Assembly: GCA_001566295.1 (NCBI GenBank)
Contig: KQ964345.1
Span: forward strand, 1-11,414
DNA: 11,414 nt
Direction of reading: 5' to 3'
From: Microdochium bolleyi
Lineage: Eukaryota; Ascomycota; Sordariomycetes; Xylariales; Microdochiaceae
Positions 1 through 7,728 of this stretch are shown piece after piece (the first letter of the stretch is position 1; every line of letters begins with the position of its first letter). The notes below the pieces were generated by a model. It worked only from the letters and a program-made list of their open reading frames with translations. It made no database searches and was not told where the DNA came from. The position numbers and the translations under genes were made by a program.

Positions 1-50
1 GCATAATTAAACAAGATAAAACCGGCATCCACTTAACGACTGGGGATTAC

Positions 51-55
51 CGCCC
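51..55. repeat. Target site duplication, left copy (CGCCC)
   Basis: These five bases directly precede the TGTCA end of the solo LTR and are identical to 583-587, which directly follow its CACA end. Five-base duplications are the normal product of gypsy-type integrase. They set both LTR borders exactly. Confidence 0.8.
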
Positions 56-582
56 TGTCACGATCCGACCTCCGGGGTCAACCGTCTGGTCGGGCGTCGG
101 GGTTGCTGTCCTGAAAGTAGGTAAAGCTCTTGCAATATCACAACTGCCGAATATCGTTCGTCTCTTGGGTGTTGGCCGTGTCTCTTGGAAGAGATACCAC
201 TCTCGTCAATTGAGTGACTGGTTCAAGTGATGTGTGAGAATGATACTTAGATTGATCGCTGAAGTACAAAGGTAAGGACTGTCTGCCTAGGAGACCCTTC
301 GTGCTATATAGCCCTTTGTCCTTCATCGCACTTGCTCGTGGTCATGGCCGGAGCCCTGATGGTCATTGTCTGGGCACTGACCATCATGCTTGGCGTGGTG
401 ACGGTCATGCATGCCTGCATGACCAGTGGTACCGTACCCGCGCCTTATCCTTATCGTGCTTACATAAGAAACCTGTGTCGACCCGCTGCGTGACCTGCCC
501 TTGTACTTGGCCCGATCACGCGGCCTGGCTCGTTTGTGCCCTCTTGCCCAAACAGCCGTCCCCTGTTGGTCTGGTCGTCACA
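56..582 (-). mobile_element. Solo LTR of a Ty3/gypsy-type retrotransposon with 5-bp target site duplication
   Basis: The element starts with TGTCACGATCCGACC and ends with GTCGTCACA, so the ends form TGT...ACA. It is flanked by the same five bases, CGCCC, at 51-55 and 583-587, which is a target site duplication. The first ~275 bases match, in inverted orientation, the second copy at 872-1332, with only a few differences over the first ~215. The far end (about 465-582) also aligns, while the middle (about 330-455) is a different U3-like sequence. TATATA-like bases lie at about 303-309. No PBS, gag or pol sequence follows, so I call it a solo LTR left by LTR-LTR recombination. The minus orientation is inferred from the second copy, where the TATA box lies upstream of the conserved R/U5-like part. 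The gypsy assignment rests on the characteristic fungal terminal sequence and is from memory. Confidence 0.85.
403..424. repeat. Short palindrome in the U3-like part of the first LTR
   Basis: GGTCATGCA (403-411) and TGCATGACC (416-424) are perfect 9-bp inverted arms around four bases. A second perfect inverted repeat, GATGGTCA/TGACCATC, lies at 358-365 and 378-385. Both fall in the segment the other LTR copy lacks, so they belong to a U3 variant. Confidence 0.6.
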
Positions 583-587
583 CGCCC
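583..587. repeat. Target site duplication, right copy (CGCCC)
   Basis: This matches 51-55 and directly follows the last base of the solo LTR. The two copies are identical, so this insertion was not rearranged at its edges. Confidence 0.8.
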
Positions 588-871
588 CATCACTTATTAG
601 CAGCGCGATCTCGCCAACCAGGCTGTCCGTTAGCACGCTGCGCTATGGAAGCGGGCGCTAAAGTCAAAGCACCCCCATTCCGACACCCCTACTCCACCAA
701 AATCATTAAAATCGCTATGTTGTCAATAGCTTATATCTTTACTAATATAAGAGCTATTTAGCTGAAAATTTGTAATTATATAGAGAATTACTATTAGTAT
801 TTAGGGCTATTTATTTTGCTCTCTAAAGTTTATTACCTAAGTCTATATAGGCTAATAAAGTAGAGGATACT
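588..871. other. Spacer between the two LTRs, including an AT-rich RIP-like patch
   Basis: I see no gene here. From about 710 the sequence becomes very AT-rich: by hand count only 25 of the 100 bases at 761-860 are G or C, and TpA and ApT steps are abundant. Such patches are typical of old transposon copies mutated by repeat-induced point mutation in ascomycetes. No recognisable transposon motif remains. The patch ends abruptly at the left edge of the second LTR. Confidence 0.55.
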
Positions 872-1332
872 TGTGACAACCCGACCAACAGGTCGCAAGA
901 TCGGGCCAGGGACAAGGGCAGGTCATGCACGCGGGGCAGCGCATCCCTGGTTACATAAGCACTTTCATTATGTCAGCACAAGCAGGGATGGATATGTGGA
1001 TCGCAACATATCCAGCGATCTGGATCATGGGATCGCAGCATATCCGCAGATCCCAAGGACAGGCACGATGAAGGACAAAGGATATATAGTATGGAGGATT
1101 TCCTAGACAGACAGTCCTTACCTTTGTACTTCAGCGATCAATCTATCATTCTCACCCATCACTTGAACCAGTCACTCAATTGACGAGAGTGGTATCTCTT
1201 CCAAGAGACACGGCCAACACCAAGAGACGAACGATATTCGACAGTTGTGATATTGCAAGAGCTTTACCTACTTTCAGGACAGCAACCCCGAAGCCCGACC
1301 AGACGGTTGACCCCGGAGGTCGGATCGTGACA
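872..1332 (+). mobile_element. Second LTR of the same gypsy-type family, opposite orientation, no target duplication
   Basis: It runs from TGTGACAACCCGACC to GGTCGGATCGTGACA, so it has TG...CA ends with short imperfect inverted termini. It is the inverted counterpart of 56-582. A TATATA box lies at 1083-1088, about 250 bases before the 3' end, which fits a U3-R-U5 order on the plus strand. Its U3 differs from the other copy and carries its own palindrome, GGATATG/CATATCC at 990-996 and 1007-1013. The five flanking bases differ (ATACT on the left, CCCTC on the right), so at least one junction is rearranged or this is one end of a deleted element. No clear primer-binding site or internal coding region follows. 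Confidence 0.75.
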
Positions 1333-1344
1333 CCCTCCTTATAA

Positions 1345-1377
1345 AAAACTTGGTACTCTGAGAGGGTACCAAGTTTT
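1345..1377. repeat. Perfect 12-bp inverted repeat just after the second LTR
   Basis: AAAACTTGGTAC (1345-1356) and GTACCAAGTTTT (1366-1377) are exact inverted arms. The nine bases between them can add three further pairs (one of them G-T), leaving a three-base loop. It begins 12 bases beyond the LTR end. It could be a hairpin in the element leader, a remnant of a small inverted-repeat element, or chance. It does not resemble a tRNA primer-binding site to me. Confidence 0.55.
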
Positions 1378-1710
1378 CTACGTATAGGGCTTGAGTTGTG
1401 GACTAGGGGATCGGGTGATGGCAACTGCCCGGGACCGATGCTGGTATTAAAGTTAAGCGTTTATATATTCGTCCTCTGCCCCCCTGCAGCGAGCGTCTCT
1501 GGCGTTTCATTTCTACTGTTTCTGTCCTCTCTGCCCTTTCATGCCTGCTCTTCATGCGAGCGCCTTAACACCGCAACCATGATGGTAGCTCTGATGCTGG
1601 TCATGGTCGGTATTACCTGCCTTTGCCTCTTCCGCGTCTACGTCGCCTTTGGTATGGGCGCCTTGAAATGGTACTCTGAGGGCTGCTTTAACATACGGGC
1701 GTGTTCTTAG
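1378..1710. other. Upstream region of the acidic-protein gene, possible 5' exon and intron
   Basis: There is a 104-codon open frame at 1396-1710 with a Cys- and Val-rich composition that I do not recognise. Within it, GTATGG at 1652 and TTCTTAG ending at 1710, with a branch-like CTTTAAC about 20 bases before the AG, could bound a 59-base intron. The downstream exon would then begin at 1711 and open into an acidic, Gln-rich reading (start DDVPSETESD). This is only a guess. No convincing first exon with a start codon was found. Confidence 0.25.
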
Positions 1711-2795
1711 ACGATGTTCCCTCGGAGACTGAGAGTGACCAACATCAACAGCAGACAGAAACAAGAAACGGTACGACTGCACGAAAGATAGTAGCAATGT
1801 CCCACTAATGTTGCATCAAGGCAGCCGAGGTCGTCGACGCCTGCGATTTCCAAAAAGCAGCCAGGGCAAGATCATGACATCTCAGGAGTTCGAGACGTAT
1901 CGACAGTCCAAGATGGTGCACCAAGACGAATTGGACTCGGAAAGCGATGACTCACATGATGAGGAAGATGTCAACGAGGCGGACGAAAGGAACCTGGAAG
2001 AAGAAGCTTTCCTGTACAGACAGCGCCAGCAAGCCTACATTGCAGAGCAGAGGCTAAACAGGCGAAAGGTATCAGGCGGCGAAGGCAGCCAAACGCCAGA
2101 AAGAAGGCCCGCAGTCGGATTTTCAGTTGTGCTCGATATCTCGGTGGAAACCTGGATATCTGCGAGCACACCAGCCCAGTCCGGTCTTGAAAAGCCAGAG
2201 GTTGGACATCCCGCCAGTTTGGCACAGGAAGACGACGACGATGTTCCGATCGCATTGCTGGTAAAATCCCGAGCGGTGAACGACGAGCCGGCGCCAAAAA
2301 AACGAAGTCCCCAAAACACACTGCATCTCTCGATCAGGCCACACACTAGTGCATCGAGCCGGCAGCTTGCCACCCCTTTGCCACAGCCGCATGCCTACCT
2401 CCGACCCTTCACGCCATTCCCTAACGCGGCCACGAGGGGCCACCACCACGGCCACTCCTTGGCCGTGAACAACGCATCGCAGCTATCGCTGCCGCGACCG
2501 CAGACCAGGAGACAGCACACCTCGGGCGGACTGGGTAGCCGTATCGAGAGCCCCTAGAGAGCCCTAGTCCTTGGAACAAACGCCGCACTGATCACGATCC
2601 GTTCGGCGCTCCGGGTAACCCTCCGCGATTCTACGGCAGAGAGACTCCGGCGCTGCAGCCGAACCCTGTCGTGATGGGTGGGCAGTTCATGCCGCAACAG
2701 TTCCAGGGAGGGGCGTACTACCGGTGCCGATGAACTGGGGACAGTTCAACCAACAAAGACAGCAGTCTGGAGTGTATGCGTATCGGATGTACTGA
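1711..2795 (+). pseudogene. Broken gene for an acidic, low-complexity fungal protein of unknown function
   Basis: The longest intact piece is 1808-2557 (249 codons), with methionines at 1808 and at codon 23. It has an acidic stretch at residues about 40-66, a Glu/Arg/Gln-rich helix at about 57-86, a second acidic run with the motif DDDDVPIALL near residue 145, and a Pro/Ser/His-rich tail. After the stop at 2555, coding-like sequence continues in the next frame from about 2539 (REPLESPSPWNK...GGAYY). It then continues in the third frame from 2721 (PVPMNWGQFNQQRQQSGVY) to a stop at 2793-2795. Each shift has the sign of a one-base deletion. The second lies at TACTACCGG, where one more C would keep the frame. 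A similar shift may lie near 1805, where an upstream reading ends in AMSH. The composition recalls fungal hypothetical proteins with an acidic patch followed by a charged helix, but that is memory only. Function unknown. It is either decayed or damaged by assembly indels. Confidence 0.5.
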
Positions 2796-3131
2796 AGGGG
2801 GTTAGAAGCGGATTGGCCCATCCGCGTTTCCTATGCCAACTGTCTAAGGCGGATTGCGTAGGACGTGGCATGTTAGCCTAGGCAGGGGTTCAGCACATCT
2901 GTGAACGAGTTAATCACAACTTTTTGGGTCAGGTCCCATTAGAGGGACCTCAATTCCAGCTGAAAGTCTCCAGTTCTAGTTGTCTGATATTTCAAGAAGT
3001 CAAATGTTCCCACCTGAATGCTGAATGCCTCCTCCATCAGCAACTTCCAAACTCTCTTCAACAGGCGATGACATATCTAAGAGATATCCCGTCCCAAGAG
3101 CACCAGGTTTCCTACTAAAGAGGACAATCAT
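2796..3131. other. Intergenic spacer between convergent genes
   Basis: I find no gene. A 64-codon open frame at 2924-3118 shows no coding signature. A small inverted repeat, AGGTCCC (2931-2937) and GGGACCT (2944-2950) around six bases, follows a run of five T at 2921-2925. The spacer must contain the 3' untranslated ends of both neighbouring genes, which converge here. Confidence 0.4.
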
Positions 3132-3798
3132 TTACCATCGGCAATTCTTAGCCCGCACACCAGCGCACCACTGAAGAGGGAGACAATACCAAGGCAGGAT
3201 TCCCTGCCTAGCACAGTCTCCGACCTATCCCGAGTGAATTAGTATCGACATTAAAGTATCGCATTTGGGCAGAAGCGAGAAAGTATTGCGTGAAAACTTA
3301 CGTGCTCGGCGCACTCAATCATGGTTCTGTATCCCACACACTTGCCATATTTCAGGAACTTAGAGCCATACTTCCTAATGGGTCCAGCCAAGGCGCGAAG
3401 GAACTTGAAGAGATTACGCTTCACAACAGTGCCATCCTCCGAAATGGTCTCATCGACTTCATCGAGGTCATCGGCGTCAATCTCGTTTCCGTCGACATCA
3501 AATATCTGAACTGTTCAGGCCGTCAGTAACACGGCAGAGCCAAGAAAAAGCTATGCCGAAGAGCAAGCGCACCTGTGCCGTTCTGGGATTCAATCACAGA
3601 GCCCTCATAGACGCCATCAATAGTAATATCGAACTTCTTGCTGCCATCAGGAAGCGCGTGGTCGGTGATATCGACGTCGGCATCGACAGTGGCGGCGGCG
3701 TCCTCAAGCTCACGCCTCAAGAGCGAGATCTCCGGGTCGATAACAGCAGCTGAGGCGAAGGCTACTACTGAGACAAGGAACGCGATAAGGAATTTCAT
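3132..3798 (-). CDS. Secreted precursor of a cationic six-cysteine peptide (3 exons)
   Basis: My hand-spliced model has exons 3798-3573, 3510-3302 and 3224-3132: 528 nt, 175 residues, stop TAA. Intron 1 (62 nt) runs from GTGCGC to GAACAG with an ACTGAC branch site 11 bases before its end. Intron 2 (77 nt) runs from GTAAGT to GGATAG with a TACTAAT branch site. The frame stays open across both. Residues 1-18 are a signal peptide (MKFLIAFLVSVVAFASAA). Residues 19-107 are an acidic, strand-rich pro-region with an N-glycosylation site (N73-G-T) and Asp/Glu runs at 85-101. K106-R107 is a Kex2-type site. The remainder, 108-175, is 68 residues: a Lys/Arg-rich amphipathic start (NLFKFLRALAGPIRKYGSKF) and six cysteines at 133, 142, 149, 159, 165 and 173. 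The start codon has A at -3. I do not recognise the family. The layout suits a secreted effector or antimicrobial-type peptide, but that role is inferred. Confidence 0.75.
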
Positions 3799-3925
3799 CT
3801 TGGGCGGTGAAGTACGCTGAGAGAAGCAAGAACTGCTCTGATAATTGTGGTCCGGTGCGGAAGAGAAGATGTTGTAGGCTGTGATTGCTGTTCAATTTGC
3901 GAAAAGCCAGTGGATAGAGCCGGTC

Positions 3926-3932
3926 ATTTATA
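3926..3932 (-). promoter_or_regulatory. Probable TATA box of the secreted-peptide gene
   Basis: TATAAAT reads on the minus strand at 3932-3926, about 128 bases upstream of the ATG at 3798. That leaves a roughly 100-base 5' leader if transcription starts about 30 bases downstream. Position and sequence fit a strong, regulated fungal promoter of the kind common on small secreted-protein genes. No other element was identified. Confidence 0.4.
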
Positions 3933-4688
3933 GCTTTGAGGACGACATACGAGTCGACGAGGCCTTGGTCTAGACGAGGACCAAGTTGCTCAAAGAATAA
4001 GACCGCACCCAATTTGTGGAACGAGCTGGAGGAGAAAGGAATCCAAAACAGGGTCTCAACCGTATTCCTGCTGCCTACACTGGTGCGTTCCCCTCGAGAC
4101 CACCAGGTTGAACCCGATCCAGATGCCCTAAAAGGGTTAGAAAGACTGACCTTGACAAGGTTCACCGGCCATAAGCAAAGGAAGGTTCGGCCGTGTAAGT
4201 TGTCCCGTCGGATGCAAAATAGCTTCAAATGCGTTCAAACCCCACTGAATATCGAGGCTGATAATCTTTGTCCCTTGCTCCGGCCCCAGATCTAGGCATA
4301 CTGCTGAACGACATTGCAACCATCTGCCATTTCTGTTGCCAAATCAGCCTGGGTCGGCATACAGACCCACAATTCGCACACGAGGGCGGCTATGCCCCTG
4401 CAGTTGGTCTCAGCCTCTTTCACCTACGCAGGAAAAGACCTTCGTCGGTTAGCCTAATTGGAACATCTTGAAAATCCCAACAGCAGGGGTACAACTTACT
4501 GGGAGGAAGCAGATCCAAGTTACTCTGATCAGGACCGATCCAAGAGACATAGCACTTGGTCAGCGGTGACCGAAGGCTAACGGTGTATTACATGTAAGGG
4601 ACAGGGAAGCTTGGAGCTTCCGTATTGGGAGCTAGGCTCGCCTTCTATTTTGAAGGAACTGATTTCAGGTCCGCTGCCGTTGCGGGGT

Positions 4689-4716
4689 TGGCGCAATAAT
4701 CGCGCCACAATGGCGC
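4689..4716. repeat. Overlapping inverted repeats with alternative pairing
   Basis: TGGCGC occurs at 4689-4694 and again at 4711-4716, and its complement GCGCCA lies between them at 4702-4707. The central arm can pair with either outer arm, with loops of seven or three bases. The arms are only six bases long, so this may be chance. Confidence 0.4.
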
Positions 4717-4838
4717 AAAATCAGCCGATTTTGAACACCGAGGATGCTTGGTCGGGGAAAACCGGACAGTTTGACTCAGCCGTAGGCCAGTGGCGTCAGG
4801 GATGTTGCCCAATGTTATCGATCGAAACAGCGTTGCTT

Positions 4839-4875
4839 GCCAGTGGCCGGTAGTTATCGTGCGCTTACCACTGGC
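4839..4875. repeat. Inverted repeat GCCAGTGG / CCACTGGC
   Basis: GCCAGTGG at 4839-4846 is matched by CCACTGGC at 4868-4875, and a third, direct copy of GCCAGTGG is at 4787-4794. They lie in the upstream region of the phosphotransferase gene. Repeated 8-mers of this kind can be regulator sites, but nothing here shows which protein would bind. Confidence 0.35.
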
Positions 4876-5321
4876 TCATAAACGAGATAGTCGCCGACAT
4901 GCGGCCAACTGCCTCCCGATTAGAGCTTAACTGACCCACTCGGACCCACTTTGCCACTGCCTCCTCAAGGAACACGCTGCTGCCTAAAGTTAAGGAAGTG
5001 GTCGGGGAGCGGCAAGCCTTACTGACTTTTTCTTCCCCTGCAGCGTTTCTTAATATGACGCTAATCCCGAGGAGTGAAGAAGGCAGGCTTCCGGTTGTCG
5101 CGTTTGTGTTTTGTCGATGCGCTTGTCCTTCCAGAATCGGTAACCACCCTCGCCTGAAGCAACCAACTGCATTTATGAACTACGTCCAGTCCGCCTTCTG
5201 GCTGTTCTGCTGAAAGGAGTACACGCGCGGGCGAGAGCACCTTCCCTAGACCGGCTTGCTGTCGGCGCGATTCGAATAGCTCATCCTGCGGCCGGCAGTC
5301 GAAGAGGACTAGGCTTACCGG

Positions 5322-6209
5322 ATGGCTCGTCCGGATACGGCTGCTCTGGCGTGGGCAGCGACAGTGCTGGGCGGTGACGTGACCGTGGACCGCGGTCTGC
5401 GCGAAGGCGGGTCGCCTTGGCTGATCCGGGCGGCTGGCAAGCCTGCGGTGTTGCGCATTGCACCGCAGGCGAACTCGGGGAACGTCAGGACCGAGGTAGC
5501 CGCGATGCGGCATGCGGCGATGGCCGGTCTGCCAGTGCCGGAGGCCCTCGGTCACGATGATGGTACCGCGGCCGGATTCGCGCTCGCGCTGACTTCGTAT
5601 CTGGCCGGGTCTAGCCGGATTCCGATAGAACCTGATGGCAAGCGACTGCGGACGCTGGGCGCCGCTGCCGCGCGGATCAGCGCTGCGGATGTTCCTTCTC
5701 TGGCGACCTTGCCGCCACGGACTGGACCAATCGGAGACGTGGACTGGGCCGGATTGCGGCGAGAGCATGGCGCCTCGACAGTGCTGTGGAGGGCAACGGA
5801 GGCAGTCGAGCGCGTCAAGCCTGCCGACACTCGGGTGGTGTTCGTACATGGCGATCTGTGGCATGGCAACACGCTGTGGGACGGTATCAAGCTGACTGCG
5901 ATTCTCGATTGGGACGCTTCCGGAATTGGCTCCCCGGGAATTGACCTGGGGTCGCTCCGCTTCGATGCTGCCCTTTGCTACGGCCCGTCCGCTGCGGCGG
6001 AGGTCCTGTCCGGATGGGAAGAGGAAGCCGGGCGTCCCGCACTGGACGTGGCGTACTGGGACGCGGTGGCGGCCCTCGCCAGCCCGCCTGATATGGGCTG
6101 GGTTCAGCCGGCGATGGCGGACCAGGGCCGTCCTGACCTGACGGCCGAACTGCTTACCGAACGGCGAGAGGAGTTCCTTGACCAGGCCCTGAGGGAGCTA
6201 GAGCAGTGA
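5322..6209 (+). CDS. Aminoglycoside-phosphotransferase-fold kinase, actinobacterial-like, probably acquired
   Basis: This is an intronless frame of 295 residues, a usual length for the APH family (Pfam APH). The ATG is the first start after an in-frame TAG at 5310-5312. N-lobe features are a strand PAVLRI (41-46), with Arg where many kinases have Lys, and the helix Glu E58 in RTEVAAMRHAAMAGLPVPEAL. The catalytic loop is VHGDLWHGN (175-183) with D178 as presumed base and N183. The metal-binding motif is ILDWD (194-198) with D196. All key residues are present, so it is probably an active small-molecule kinase. The substrate cannot be read from sequence, and antibiotic resistance should not be assumed. 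The Ala/Gly/Arg-rich composition and GC bias (43 of 60 bases at 5341-5400 are G or C) resemble Actinobacteria and contrast with the flanks. The start context (C at -3) is weak for a fungus. I infer horizontal transfer; bacterial contamination is unlikely but not excluded. Confidence 0.85.
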   Translation: MARPDTAALAWAATVLGGDVTVDRGLREGGSPWLIRAAGKPAVLRIAPQANSGNVRTEVAAMRHAAMAGLPVPEALGHDDGTAAGFALALTSYLAGSSRIPIEPDGKRLRTLGAAAARISAADVPSLATLPPRTGPIGDVDWAGLRREHGASTVLWRATEAVERVKPADTRVVFVHGDLWHGNTLWDGIKLTAILDWDASGIGSPGIDLGSLRFDAALCYGPSAAAEVLSGWEEEAGRPALDVAYWDAVAALASPPDMGWVQPAMADQGRPDLTAELLTERREEFLDQALRELEQ

Positions 6210-6980
6210 GGGCTCTGGTATGAAGTGATTCGGCCTAAATGTAGTCCTTAATGTTACCACTCTCCACCTCTTCAAAATGATTACTGCCGAACATGCAGAG
6301 AAACAACAAATAAACGTACCCATCTTAAAGTCCTTCGGCGTTAAAGTCCGTCGCCATTAATTGGTAGGTAACATAAGGTTTTCGGAGTATGCGTACCTTC
6401 GGGTTCAAGCAAATTCCATAGCAAGGAAACCATTTAGCAAGCCAAACTCTCTCAAATGGCTATATATAATACCATCTCAGGCGAGATGGGACGAAAAGAT
6501 CAGCACATCTGTTGGCTCGTATCTTCTCATAAAAGTTCACCATAATCACGCTTTTTAAGCGAAATTTCATTACACTAGCGGGATATCTGGTTGAGAAGGG
6601 AAAAACATCTTGCTCGTAACTCTTTTGTAAGCGCACCCAAGAGAATCGAAGAACATTCGAGGGAACATGCGGTTCGGCTGTCGCGGAGGTATATGAGAAG
6701 GTCATGAAGGACGGTAATGACATTCTTGATCGACTCTTGCCTTAGTTGATCAATTCTATCTGCTATATTTGTCAGCTCTAAACAGGAACTTGTCACATAT
6801 AAGGTCCTTACCAACAACAATCGGTGGTATTGGCAAGCCCAAGACTTGCAAGGGTCCTCGGCCCTCCGTAAGGACAATTTTTGGCGTATGCTTGAAAATG
6901 TCCGCTTGGGAGAACACGCAAGAAACAGGTAGCCACAAGATGAGGTCTCTGTTGTGATTATTTGGTAGAATTTCACCCTC

Positions 6981-7008
6981 GCCCTGTGACCATTGCCCTG
7001 TGACCATT
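6981..7008. repeat. 14-bp tandem repeat, two exact copies
   Basis: GCCCTGTGACCATT occurs at 6981-6994 and again at 6995-7008. Degenerate CCCTGTC units follow to about 7035. This is a short minisatellite-like tract with no coding role that I can see. Confidence 0.7.
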
Positions 7009-7352
7009 ACCCTGTCGCCCTTGCCTTGCCCTGTCCCACCATTGCTATCCCGACACCATGGTTCGGATACTACACGCCCACGGTGCTCCGCCATGTTCTG
7101 CACGCAATTGTCGACAATCTAAAGGCACGAATCCGATGCTCAACAACCTAATGCATTCTTAATAGCTGCGTGCATGGACTGCTTGTTAAGATTCCCCGTC
7201 GTTCAGTCATGTCTGACGTCCCGGTAGTCAAGTGTGTGAAGCAGTCCTTGGTGGAATGGTAAAGCTTGTCCATTAAAGGTTATCTAGGACCTGTTGAAGG
7301 TCCAGTATGAATATATACGGTAAAGGTCGGAGACTAGCTCTCACGTGTCTGA

Positions 7353-7378
7353 CCTGGCTAGTGTTGTGTCTAGCCAGG
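7353..7378. repeat. Perfect 9-bp inverted repeat
   Basis: CCTGGCTAG (7353-7361) and CTAGCCAGG (7370-7378) are exact inverted arms around an eight-base loop. About 40 bases on, AGGCCGG (7420-7426) and CCGGCCT (7430-7436) form a second palindrome around three bases. Neither is followed by features of a bacterial-type terminator. They may be the core of a small non-autonomous element. Confidence 0.55.
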
Positions 7379-7728
7379 GGACCGTGAACCGTACCATCTC
7401 CCCCCCTTTTCAGGAGAAAAGGCCGGAGTCCGGCCTGGGAGAAGTAAATGAAAACCAAACGGGAACGCGTGTTCCCTGACGTCAACTACGTCATGCCTGG
7501 CAGGCAGGCAGTCATGGTCACTGTAACTGAAGCACGAGAAAATCAAAGAACAAAATAAACGTGCGGTTTACCCTGGCCGAAATCTCGTTATGTACAGCCA
7601 TTTGACCGTCACCCTTTGCAGGTCCCAACTCAAACGCGCATGAGACCACCTGGTCATGCTACTACCCCGCAATATCTGGCCATCCTTGACCGATGTCTGG
7701 TCAGACAACTCCCAAAACTGGGCGATCC

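Larger units (their letters stand above)
3933..5321. other. Long intergenic region between divergent genes
   Basis: I see no convincing gene. Open frames here, such as 3710-4228 on the minus strand and 4611-4853 on the plus strand, have no recognisable domain and no splice structure. The region must hold the promoters of the secreted-peptide gene (leftward) and of the phosphotransferase gene (rightward). Small inverted repeats occur at 4689-4716 and 4839-4875. The last ~100 bases before 5322 are GC-rich like the gene that follows and may share its origin. Confidence 0.4.
6210..7728. other. 1.5-kb intergenic region, no convincing gene
   Basis: No open frame shows a clear domain. The best is a 133-codon frame at 6575-6976 (minus), whose C-terminal half is amphipathic and helix-rich (LTNIADRIDQLRQESIKN) and might be a fragment of a decayed gene, but it cannot be assigned. 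The region also has a 14-bp tandem repeat at 6981-7008 and two strong palindromes at 7353-7436. Confidence 0.4.

Noticed and set aside
56..1332. The two LTRs as terminal inverted repeats of one DNA transposon
   Set aside because: The first copy alone has TG...CA ends with an exact 5-bp duplication, and each copy has its own complete termini, so they are two separate LTRs in opposite orientation.
1396..1710. 104-codon plus-strand frame rich in hydrophobic residues and Cys
   Set aside because: It shows no clear signal peptide at the start and no family resemblance, and it is partly removed by a plausible intron. Kept only as a possible 5' part of the acidic gene.
3710..4228. 172-codon minus-strand frame upstream of the secreted-peptide gene
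   Set aside because: It overlaps the first exon and covers the promoter with its TATA box. The composition is erratic and no domain or splice sites are seen.
4220..4245. GTTCAAACC resembling a tRNA B box
   Set aside because: The flanking bases do not form a T-arm, and no A box, anticodon arm or acceptor stem is visible upstream.
5061..5864. 267-codon open frame on the minus strand across the start of the phosphotransferase gene
   Set aside because: It is the antisense shadow of a GC-rich gene. Its translation is Arg/Pro/Gln-rich with no domain, while the plus strand carries complete APH motifs.
5322..6209. Calling the APH-fold gene an antibiotic resistance gene
   Set aside because: The family phosphorylates many small molecules, and nothing in the sequence specifies an aminoglycoside substrate.
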